The notes below the pieces were generated by a model, which did not search any database, was not told where the DNA came from, and saw only the letters and a list, made by a program, of their open reading frames with translations. Of a DNA stretch of 64,000 nt, positions 12,765-22,356 are shown one piece after another. Both the position numbers and the translations under genes were made by a program. The DNA is taken from NCBI RefSeq assembly GCF_954871325.1, contig NC_088775.1, positions 9,215,561-9,279,560 of the forward strand. The letters are read 5' to 3'. How positions within the stretch are numbered: position 1 is the stretch's first letter; each line of letters starts with the position of its first letter. The DNA is from Gordionus sp. m RMFG-2023 (Eukaryota > Nematomorpha > Gordioida > Chordodea > Parachordodidae).

Positions 12765-13065
12765 TTTATAGTAGTGATCTGCAACTGGTCTAATTTTTCA
12801 AGCTAGGCACGGCCCGAAATTTTTTTAAAAAGAGTTTTGCCAGCCCTACGCGAATTTATTTAAATATAGAAATTAAATTTTATAATTATACTCAAAATAA
12901 TATATATTATCTTATATGTCGTCTATTTCTACAAATAAAATATTTTTATTTTACATAAATAATTCAGCATAAATTTAATAAATTTAAATATATTTTAAAA
13001 AATTCCAAGGCCCGACCCGACCAGGCCAAAATTTAAAAAAAAAAAATTAGGCCCGATTAAGACAT
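12765..13065. repeat. Old relative of the GC-rich CAGAGACC MITE family
   Basis: AT-rich core bounded by GC-rich blocks, AGTGATCTGCAACTGG with CACGGCCCG at the left and AGGCCCGACCCGACC with AGGCCCGATT at the right. The layout matches the better copies at 13664, 53921 and 61163, but the ends are too eroded to place exactly. Confidence 0.4.
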
Positions 13066-13164
13066 CTTTAAATGATAAGGTTGTAATATTATAGATTCAT
13101 AATTTTAAGTATGACATGTTCTATGGTTTAACTTTCCCCTATATGAATTTAAATGTATTGATAA

Positions 13165-13663
13165 ATTAATAAAATAGGAAGAAAAAAAAATAGAACTATA
13201 AACTATGAATAATATTTTACAAAATTTAATATAAATTATAAAATTAAAAATATTCCCTAATTTTTTTAAAATTGTTTGCAGGCCAGTCTCAAATCTTTCT
13301 ATATAGAAATTAATAAATAATTCAAAATAAAAAATAGATCTATAAGCTATGAATAATATTTTACAAAATTTAATATAAATTATAAAATTAAAAATATTCC
13401 CTAATTTTTTTAAAATTGTTTGCAGGCCAGTCTCAAATCTTTCTATATAGAAATTAATAAATAATTCAAAATAAAAAATAGATCTATAAGCTATGAATAA
13501 TATTTTACAAAATTTAATATAAATTAAAAAATTAAAAATATTCCCTAATTTTTTTAAAATTCTGACCGGTCTCAAATCTTTCTATAAAGAAATTAATAAA
13601 TAATTCAAAATAAAAAATAGATCTATAAGCTATGAATAATATTTTACAAAATTTAATATAAAT
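13165..13663. repeat. 143-bp tandem repeat, about 3.5 copies
   Basis: Units spaced 143 bp apart share TGCAGGCCAGTCTCAAATC (13278, 13421, and a diverged copy near 13564) and AGATCTATAAGCTATGAAT. The minus-strand reading frame at 13105-13575 is a translation of this repeat and not a gene. The last unit is interrupted by the MITE at 13664. Confidence 0.9.
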
Positions 13664-13880
13664 AAGAGACCTGTAGAGGGATCATTTGTACGGCCCACAC
13701 AACCCAGATTAAAAAATTTTAGCGGCCCGGTTAGAATTTAAAAATTTTTACGACCCGGCCTGGGTTTAAGAATATAAGGCCCTGCTCAGCCCAGCTCGTC
13801 CATGGTATATTTTAAAAATTTAAAATACTGTCCGGCCCTGGTACCTGGGCCGGGCTTAGGGCCTGGCCTGCAGGTCTCTT
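13664..13880 (+). mobile_element. hAT-type MITE (CAGAGACC family) with perfect TSD
   Basis: A 217-bp element with inverted ends AAGAGACCTGTAGAGG and CCTGCAGGTCTCTT, flanked by a perfect 8-bp duplication ATATAAAT (13656-13663 and 13881-13888). The target sequence is a piece of the 143-bp repeat. GC-rich blocks such as CGGCCCG and GGGCCGGGC stand out from the AT-rich surroundings. Non-coding. Confidence 0.88.
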
Positions 13881-14445
13881 ATATAAATTGTAATATTAAA
13901 AAAAATTTTTACTTTGTATTTGAGAATTTATATATGAATAAATAATAGTTTTTTTACCTTTATATATATTCTATTGACATAAATAATTATAATAATATAT
14001 TAACCTTTCCATAACTGTAAACAACATTTTTACATTGGTGAATAAAATATTATGTAAGATATTTCGAGTACCGTTTTATGTAATATACATTACATATTTA
14101 CTAATTTTATAAAAATAATTATCTTTTTAAAACTTTGAAATTTGAACTTGAAGTCCTACTTACGTTAAATTTATCAACTAAATTTATTTAATAACCACAG
14201 GTGTGCAACATAATTATGTAAGTCGTTTAATCTAAACTAAATTAATAATTAAATTTGACCGGAAGATTCATACAAAAACATTTGAAGGTATGAAGAAAAA
14301 ATGAATTGTTCGACACTTTGTATATAAATTTATAGAGATACAAAATAATAAAAAAATGAATAAATAAGAAAAAAATGAGTGAATAAGAAAAAAATTCGTT
14401 GCCTTAGTCTTTTATTAAAACGATTGTTAGATTATTTATGACATA

Positions 14446-14652
14446 AATACCCAACGGTCTTTTTTAAGACCAATACCCAGCTATCTTTTTTTAAGACCAA
14501 TGCCCAACAGTCTTTTTTAAGACCAACACCCAACAGTTTTTTTAACACCAATGCCCAACAGTCTTTTTTAAGACCAACACCTAACAGTTTTTTTAAGACC
14601 AATACCCAACAGTCTTTTTTAAGACCAATACCCAACGGCCCTTTTAAGGGCC
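14446..14652 (-). repeat. 30-bp hairpin repeats, right arm
   Basis: About seven units, the inverse of 8755-8859, with stems of the GGTCTTTTTTAAGACC type and the same GGGCCCTT/AAGGGCC unit nearest the satellite array. The apparent 67-codon minus-strand frame is a repeat translation. Confidence 0.9.
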
Positions 14653-14689
14653 TATAAATTTTAATTGAAGTAAACTAGTTTTACAATAT

Positions 14690-17545
14690 ATGTCATAACT
14701 CCAAAAATAATGATGGAAACTTAAAATTTTTTTCATTTTATGTTATTATAAGTTAGTTTACATCAAATGAGTCAAAAAAATTAAATATTTTTAAAATCCC
14801 AAAAATCTAAAAAAAAATTAAAAAATTGACTAAACTGAGAATCCACATCATAACTCCAAAAATAATGATGGAAACTTAAAATTTTTTTCATTTTATGTTA
14901 ATATAAGTTAGTTTACACCAAATGAGTCAAAAAAAATAAAATATTTTTAAAATCCCAAAAATCTAAAAAAAAATTAAAAAATTGACTAAATTGAGAATCC
15001 ACATCATAACTCCAAAAATAATGATGGAAACTTAAATTTTTTTTCATTTTATGTTAATATAAGTTAGTTTACACCAAATGAGTCAAAAAAATAAAATATT
15101 TTTAAAATCCCAAAAATCTAAAAAAAAATTAAAAAATTGACTAAACTGAGAATCCACATCATAACTCCAAAAATAATGATGGAAACTTAAAATTTTTTTC
15201 ATTTTATGTTAATATAAGTTAGTTTACACCAAATGAGTTAAAAAAATAAAATATTTTTAAAATCCCAAAAATCTAAAAAAAAATTAAAAAATTGACTAAA
15301 CTGAGAATCCACATCATAACTCCAAAAATAATGATGGAAACTTAAAATTTTTTTCATTTTATGTTAATATAAGTTAGTTTACACCAAATGAGTCAAAAAA
15401 ATAAAATATTTTTAAAATCCCAAAAATCTAAAAAAAAATTAAAAAATTGACTAAACTGAGAATCCACATCATAACTCCAAAAATAATGATGGAAACTTAA
15501 AATTTTTTTCATTTTATGTTAATATAAGTTAGTTTACACCAAATGAGTTAAAAAAATAAAATATTTTTAAAATCCCAAAAATCTAAAAAAAAATTAAAAA
15601 ATTGACTAAACTGAGAATCCACATCATAACTCCAAAAATAATGATGGAAACTTAAAATTTTTTTCATTTTATGTTAATATAAGTTAGTTTACACCAAATG
15701 AGTCAAAAAAAATAAAATATTTTTAAAATCCCAAAAATCTAAAAAAAAATTAAAAAATTGACTAAATTGAGAATCCACATCATAACTCCAAAAATAATGA
15801 TGGAAACTTAAATTTTTTTTCATTTTATGTTAATATAAGTTAGTTTACACCAAATGAGTCAAAAAAATAAAATATTTTTAAAATCCCAAAAATCTAAAAA
15901 AAAATTAAAAAATTGACTAAACTGAGAATCCACATCATAACTCCAAAAATAATGATGGAAACTTAAAATTTTTTTCATTTTATGTTAATATAAGTTAGTT
16001 TACACCAAATGAGTTAAAAAAATAAAATATTTTTAAAATCCCAAAAATCTAAAAAAAAATTAAAAAATTGACTAAACTGAGAATCCACATCATAACTCCA
16101 AAAATAATGATGGAAACTTAAAATTTTTTTCATTTTATGTTAATATAAGTTAGTTTACACCAAATGAGTCAAAAAAATAAAATATTTTTAAAATCCCAAA
16201 AATCTAAAAAAAAATTAAAAAATTGACTAAACTGAGAATCCACATCATAACTCCAAAAATAATAATGGAAACTTAAAATTTTTTTCATTTTATGTTAATA
16301 TAAGTTAGTTTACACCAAATGAGTTAAAAAAATAAAATATTTTTAAAATCCCAAAAATCTAAAAAAAAATTAAAAAATTGACTAAACTGAGAATCCACAT
16401 CGTAACTCCAAAAATAATGATGGAAACTTAAAATTTTTTTCATTTTATGTTAATATAAGTTAGTTTACACCAAATGAGTCAAAAAAATAAAATATTTTTA
16501 AAATCCCAAAAATCTAAAAAAAAATTAAAAAATTGACTAAACTGAGAATCCACATCATAACTCCAAAAATAATGATGGAAACTTAAAATTTTTTTCATTT
16601 TATGTTAATATAAGTTAGTTTACACCAAATGAGTCAAAAAAAATAAAATATTTTTAAAATCCCAAAAATCTAAAAAAAAATTAAAAAATTGACTAAATTG
16701 AGAATCCACATCATAACTCCAAAAATAATGATGGAAACTTAAATTTTTTTTCATTTTATGTTAATATAAGTTAGTTTACACCAAATGAGTCAAAAAAATA
16801 AAATATTTTTAAAATCCCAAAAATCTAAAAAAAAATTAAAAAATTGACTAAACTGAGAATCCACATCATAACTCCAAAAATAATGATGGAAACTTAAAAT
16901 TTTTTTCGTTTTATGTTAATATAAGTTAGTTTACACCAAATGAGTCAAAAAAATAAAATATTTTTAAAATCCCAAAAATCTAAAAAAAAATTAAAAAATT
17001 GACTAAACTGAGAATCCACATCATAACTCCAAAAATAATGATGGAAACTTAAAAATTTTTTCATTTTATGTTAATATAAGTTAGTTTACACCAAATGAGT
17101 TAAAAAAATAAAATATTTTTAAAATCCCAAAAATCTAAAAAAAAATTAAAAAATTGACTAAACTGAGAATCCACATCATAACTCCAAAAATAATGATGGA
17201 AACTTAAAATTTTTTTCATTTTATGTTAATATAATTTAGTTTACACCAAATGAGTCAAAAAAAATAAAATATTTTTAAAATCCCAAAAATCTAAAAAAAA
17301 ATTAAAAAATTGACTAAACTGAGAATCCACATCATAACTCCAAAAATAATGATGGAAACTTAAAAATTTTTTCATTTTATGTTAATATAAGTTAGTTTAC
17401 ACCAAATGAGTTAAAAAAATAAAATATTTTTAAAATCCCAAAAATATAAAACAAAATTAAAAAATTGACTAAACTGAGAATCCACATCATAACTCCAAAA
17501 ATAATGATGGAAACTTAAAATTTTTTTCATTTTATGTTTATATAA
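14690..17545 (-). repeat. MULE right satellite array, about 18 copies of 155 bp
   Basis: Regular head-to-tail units of about 155 bp, inverted relative to the left array. Unit markers (GAGTCAAAAAAA or GAGTTAAAAAAA) occur at about 14769, 14924, 15079, 15234, 15390, 15545, 15700, 15857, 16012, 16167, 16322, 16477, 16632, 16788, 16943, 17098, 17250 and 17408. Variants recur in blocks, which indicates higher-order duplication. Non-coding. Confidence 0.95.
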
Positions 17546-17864
17546 GTCGGTACAAAATTAATTAATCCAGAGAGTAGAATTATGCTCCTATAATTCATAT
17601 TATTTTTAATTAAAAACAAAAATTTAATAAATTACGCCATCTAGCGGAATATTTTTTATGATATACAAAATATATTATTTGTGTTATATTTTCTATATAA
17701 TAGATCTGTTCTATACATATTATAAATTTATGGACTACAATATCTTCTATATTCTAATTTATATATTTAAATAATTTTAATTTTGGATAGATTTGATTTT
17801 TACTTTAAAAACATTTTATTTATATATTAAAAAATAATTGATAGGCAATAAAACAAAAATAAAT

Positions 17865-17921
17865 TTTACCTGTCAATTCTCAGTTTACCTGTCAATTCTC
17901 AGTTTACCTGTTAATTCTCAG
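17865..17921. repeat. 19-bp tandem repeat at the MULE right end
   Basis: Three tandem 19-bp units, TTTACCTGTCAATTCTCAG, the last with a C-to-T change. The left end has only one unit, so the right terminus has gained copies. Confidence 0.9.
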
Positions 17922-17944
17922 TTTAGTTACACCGCATAATATTC

Positions 17945-20769
17945 ATGAAAAGCATTTTACAATCTACAAAAATACAAAATAAATGGCAAATTTTCTCGGC
18001 ATGTTGTCTTCAAAGACCTCCAATTATATCAAAAGAAAAAACTGAGCTTGAAACCAGATATCAAAATTTATTATATCAAATAGAATATGAGCATAGTGTG
18101 AAATCAGATTTTGAGCTAAAAAGTGTTAAAGAGATGTAATAACAATCTAATTTGTTGAGAAAATATTATATTTTTTTTAGAAAAAATAAAAAAGATGAAA
18201 AATCTAAAGCCAAAGGAGATTTACTAACTCCTCAAGAATTAGAAGACAGATATGTGGAAGAATTTAACATGTTTAAAACAAATTTAAGAACAAATCAAAG
18301 TATTTTTCTTATAATTATGTATTAATCTATTTAAATCCAGAAAAAAATACTATAGACTCATATATGGATAGTAAATTGTATTTAGTTACTCACCAACAAC
18401 TAGGACAAAGCACAAATCTCATATTTCCTACACAACTTTGGGAGAAGGGTGAAACTTTAAAAGAAGTATTACAATTTTTAATTATTTTATATTCCTTGAC
18501 ATATTAGACATCAGAAAAAGCACTGAATTGCTTAATCAAGAATCCTAAAGTGCAACCATTATTTTTAAGTTATGCACCTATTGGTTTTTATAAATATAAA
18601 TATCCAAAGCCTGTCTCAGAAATGACTCAACATATAGGAGCAAAAGTATTTTCTTTAAAAATTATTATTGCATATATCTAATAATTTGAGTAACTAACCA
18701 TAATGATGAATGAATCTGAGATTTCCTCTTCATGTAATAATAAATGAATTTGAAATTTGTCTATCTTATGGGATATGAACCAAAATTTTCAATTTATTTT
18801 GATGAGCTATCTAAATTTTCCATTATTTAAAAAAAATCTATAATATTATTTTAATACCTTCAATATATTATTGTTAAATGGCTCAATTTGAGTCAGCAAG
18901 TCTAAAGATCTTGTTCATAGATGGCACAATGATTTTGGACATCTACTGGCAAAATCTCGAGGCATATGGAATATTTTTCTTACTAAAATATTGAGTTAGC
19001 CATTTTTAAGAATCGGCTCAATGAGTCATTTAACAACACTACTTCAATATGAAGAGATAATTGTGTAGGGCAAATTTTTCTTATTTTTGTAAGGTATGGT
19101 AATTTAGGGTAATATTTATTGACTTGTTTTTTTATATCTATACTAGCAGTTAACCCATAGAAATATGGGTGAATCTAAGATTTCTCCTATATGATAATAA
19201 ATGAATTAGAAATTTGTCTATATTATGAGGTGAAACAAAAATTTAGTTTTGTTTTGATGAAAGGTGGTTCCTAAATTTTCCATTATTTAAAAAAATTGTT
19301 AATACAGTAATATAGTACCTTCAATATGAAGAAATAATTGTGATGGACAATAAAAAATCTTCAACAACCTATGCAATTTAAAAGGAGATTTGCAAAATTA
19401 TCTAACAATATTTTACAAATAAAGAAGAAAACTAGGCCAAAAGTCAAATATCTGATTCATCATCAAACAAAAAAATATCTGATTGGTCCATCATTCTTGA
19501 TGGGTCAGTTACTCATAAAATAAATTAAGACATAATATTTAATGAATTTAGTTCAAATATTATTATATCAAATAGAAAAGTATCTAACACACCCTTTAAG
19601 ATAGTATCTTGATACCAATGTTCTCTAAACAAATGTATTTATGTACCTGACTTTCTATGAAATTGTACATAGATATTGTTATATTTGAATATCGTATATA
19701 TTCAAAATGTTAGTTATATATTTTAAAAGGACCTTATTTGTGTATTATATTATTATAACTTTCCGACATGTAATATTATATTATCGAGGTTAATCAAATT
19801 GCATATTATTAGAAGTTAAATTGGATAATTATATAAATGTATATATACAAAAGAATTACAAATAAAATTCATTATTGTTTTTAAAGCATAATCGATTTAA
19901 TAGATAAGATACCACATTCTTATATCTAGGACCAAGTGTTAAAAAGACCGATTTGTATTGATTTTTAAGTCCATGATAGATTTTAGCAAAATTGTCTAAA
20001 ATCTTATTTGGGCTGTTTTTAAAAATCCACTCAAATTGGAATTTTCAACAACACTATTAGATACCTTATTTACTCTGAAAAATACGATCAAGTTCCTACG
20101 ATCAAAGGTCCTCTCTTGTTTTGATGTTTTTTAAAAAAAATTTCACAACTAACTTTCTATATTAGAGACCAGAAGGCCTCGTTACACGGCTTTGCTATAT
20201 ATTAATTTAATTTTTTTTTAAAAAATATGGGCAATATATTTTAAAACCAAATATTTTAAATCGCCCTTATTAGATATAAAAATTAAAAATAAATTGAATA
20301 TTTTTTAAAAGAATCTGGGCCAGGCTGTTATGGTACCTCAGTAGATCTCTGATATTATATAGAGTTTAAAATCTAATGAGAAATATTAAGATTCTTTATT
20401 TTTAATTTGAAAATTGTTAAAGTGACGATATTTTATTGAGACAGGGTAGTAACGGTGGCTAATATATACGACAATTCTAATAATTGACACATTATGTGAT
20501 CAAAAGACGAGATGATCACATATTTAATATTCTATATTTAGATATAAATAAACTTTGTAATACTAAGTTTTAAGTTTTTGATCTTACAAACATTTTTATT
20601 TGATATATAGATGTTCTTCTTCATGGCCTACCTGACTCCAAAATATCAAAAATATTTCGTGCATAACGATACAAATGCCTCATATAAATGGTTTAATATA
20701 GATGACATGAAAAACAATATGAAACCATCTTATTTTAAAGCACTTAGACCCTTTATATTATGCCAGTGA
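17945..20769 (+). CDS. MRPL46: Mitochondrial large-subunit ribosomal protein L46
   Basis: Five exons: 17945-18135, 18181-18299, 18341-18465, 18508-18645 and 20611-20769. All have GT-AG borders and consistent phases and give 243 aa, somewhat shorter than the human protein (about 279 aa). Exon 1 encodes WQIFSACCLQRPPIISK, closely matching the conserved WRLLGALCLQRPPVVSK of animal L46, then YQIEYEHSVKSDFELKS. Exon 3 has KLYLVTHQQLG and LWEKGETLKE, and exon 4 YAPIGFYKYKYPKP, all from the Nudix-like fold of this family. Exon 5 begins MFFFMAYL and ends ALRPFILCQ. The product is a structural part of the mitochondrial 39S subunit. The first ATG in frame is used; the N-terminus is short but basic. Introns 1-3 are 41-45 nt; intron 4 is about 2 kb with repeats. 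The MULE ends 10 bp upstream of the ATG. A polyadenylation hexamer AATAAA lies at 20799-20804. Confidence 0.9.
18695..19350 (+). repeat. Direct duplication of about 200 bp inside MRPL46 intron 4
   Basis: About 18695-18866 plus 19042-19075 aligns with about 19155-19350, sharing the GAAATTTGTCTAT, TAAATTTTCCATTATTT and ACCTTCAATATGAAGA blocks. The first copy is split by a MITE (18866-19041); the second is unsplit and acts as a natural empty site. Confidence 0.8.
18866..19041 (+). mobile_element. MITE, TAGTGTTGTTAAA family, perfect TSD
   Basis: A 176-bp non-coding element with ends close to TAGTGTTGTTAAA and TTTAACAACACTA, flanked by the 8-bp duplication CTTCAATA (18858-18865 and 19042-19049). 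The size and ends suggest a hAT-mobilised MITE. The interior contains inverted blocks such as AAATCTCGAGGCATATGG and AAAATATTGAGTTAGCC shared with copies at 26877, 30394, 35050 and 51702. Confidence 0.9.
19934..20056 (+). mobile_element. Diverged TAGTGTTGTTAAA-family MITE fragment
   Basis: Begins AAGTGTTAAAAAGACC and ends TTCAACAACACTA, matching the family ends seen at 26877-27075. No target duplication is preserved and the interior is shortened. Confidence 0.55.
20163..20352 (+). mobile_element. Diverged CAGAGACC-family MITE
   Basis: Begins TAGAGACCAGAAGGCC and ends GGTACCTCAGTAGATCTCTG. The core ATTTTAAATCGCCCTTATTAG is shared with copies near 38800, 54080 and 61260. No clear target duplication. 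Confidence 0.6.
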
Positions 20770-21851
20770 TAAAAAATACGAAGCTGTTTTATATTAATAA
20801 TAAATTTATTTATTGTATTATTAATATACTTTTGGAATTATTTGAATTTTATAAAAAAAAATTACAAGTTGGTATTAACAAATTTGCAATATACCAGATT
20901 TACATACTAAATTATTTCACATAATATATTCTTTTATTGTTTCCTATACACCAAACCACATTTTCAAATTTGCATAAAAATTAGAATTGGGTGGGGTAGC
21001 TATTTGTTTATACAAATTCTCTCTGGCCTAAATTAGATTTACCCATATTCAATATAAGAATCGTTATCCCATATCAGAATTTCCCTACATTTAAAAAACT
21101 TGTTAGTAAAATAAATGATGAAATTTTCCATTTTTTATTTTAAATTCACTGTAACCCATATCTATAACCTTTTAATTATCATAAGCATCCATCCAACAGG
21201 TTGGTTTCCTAAAAATCTGTCTTAGGCACCCAAATTAATTTATTTCCTTATTTCTTGATTATGCCTTTTTCTCTGTTGAAATTAATTTAACATAATTTTT
21301 TTTATTTACACCAATCGGGATTATGAACTCGAGACATTTGTTTAATTGAACTTTAGGCTTGTTAAAAAAGTGTTAAATTAAAGCATCGAATCAACCCTTT
21401 ATTGATAACGGACAAATACCCGTATGACATTTTTTCTATAGATTGCTTATTTTATAAAATCCTGAAGAGAACCTACGAAGCAAAATATTAAAAAAGCCAA
21501 TGTTAAAATCGAATTCATATACTTGTTTATTGATAATTTTTGATTTATCTTAAAGAATAGTTATTCTATTAACCTAATAACTTCAAACAATATTTTGTGT
21601 ATAGAAACACTTGTTGAGTAATAACATTATTTAAAATCTAAACGTTATTTTGCTAAATAATATTATAATATACTTATTTGTAATTTTATAAATTAGCCTT
21701 TAAATACAAAAAATTCCAAATTAATGCTCACCCAACCCTACAAGAACATATCTTGTTATAAACAAGCGCTCCACTTGAGGGCTTGCATAATTGTATTAAG
21801 TTTCTACAAATATTTTTTTTAATTTAAATAATTATCAAAAATGTTAACCGA
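20770..21851. other. Intergenic, nothing recognised
   Basis: About 1.1 kb of AT-rich sequence between MRPL46 and the end of the minus-strand gene at 21852. No open frame, RNA gene or repeat end that I can support. Confidence 0.5.
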
Positions 21852-22313
21852 TTATTCCGCAAGTGAATTAATGTATTGCGATAAATGTGTCTTAAAAAGA
21901 ATTTTAATTTCATCCATTTTGGAATTAGGACATTGATATGGTATCAAGTTGGTTTTCCAAATGAAGAATAGGCTATATGTGGCATCAAAATCAAGCTCTA
22001 CATAAAAATATTCTTCAAGTATAATCTGATATTAATATAATATTATCTGTAAAAAAAATACAATTATTTATTTAATATATCCTTTTATCTAAATATCACT
22101 ATAAGGTCAACTGGCGAATAACAATATAATAATAATAATTTGAATTAAATAATATGAATATAAAACGATTTAGGTAATTTTCGATTAATAATAATTCTAC
22201 AAATTTTTTGCCAACGAATATCCTTGATAAATCTCTTTTTGCTTAACCATCGTAAATCCAATCTCATTACCAACTTCCTCCACATAACACTTTCCAGTAA
22301 GCATCTTATCCAT
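21852..22313 (-). CDS. Unrecognised small protein, two exons
   Basis: The 3' exon (22025-21852) is an open frame of 57 codons then TAA. It reads IILEEYFYVELDFDATYSLF, then FIWKTNLIPYQC, and ends HLSQYINSLAE; its composition is clearly protein-like. Upstream, 22313-22248 gives MDKMLTGKCYVEEVGNEIGF followed by TM. With a GTTAAG donor and a CAG acceptor the phases match and the product is about 79 aa, acidic and hydrophobic in the middle. An alternative reading extends the first exon to a stop near 22200. I do not recognise the family. The frame has a stop just upstream of the ATG, which supports it as the start. A hAT transposon lies about 44 bp upstream of the ATG. Confidence 0.4.
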
Positions 22314-22356
22314 TAATTTTATGGACGGTTATAAGAATTTTTTTATTAGGGGTTAT

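Larger units (their letters stand above)
7714..17934 (-). mobile_element. 10.2-kb Mutator-like element (MULE) with satellite-array TIRs
   Basis: The outer ends are GGGTGTAACTAAACTGAG at the left and its complement ending GTTACACCG at the right. They are flanked by an 8-bp direct duplication CATAATAT (7706-7713, 17935-17942); 8-10 bp is the usual size for MULEs. The arms are inverted relative to each other and contain, from outside in: about 340 bp of unique repeat (left to about 8050, right from about 17570), an array of about 155-bp satellites (about 4.5 copies left, about 18 right), and a 30-bp hairpin repeat array (left 8755-8859, right 14446-14652). Between them lies a minus-strand transposase gene. 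A 143-bp tandem repeat and a MITE lie in the interior at 13165-13880. The arms are therefore very unequal, about 1.15 kb and 3.5 kb. Confidence 0.88.

Noticed and set aside
13105-13575. 156-codon minus-strand frame with repeated hydrophobic segments
   Set aside because: It is a translation of the 143-bp tandem repeat; each unit repeats the same peptide with no family match.
14432-14635. 67-codon frame of LKKDCW repeats
   Set aside because: Translation of the 30-bp hairpin repeats.
14690-17545. CRISPR-like array of regular repeats
   Set aside because: Units are contiguous 155-bp satellites without unique spacers, in a eukaryotic transposon arm.
18646-18685. MRPL46 exon 4 reading on as VFSLKIII to a stop
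   Set aside because: A GT donor follows the conserved GAK, and the true continuation (MFFFMAYL, then LRPFILCQ) is found at 20611-20769 in phase.
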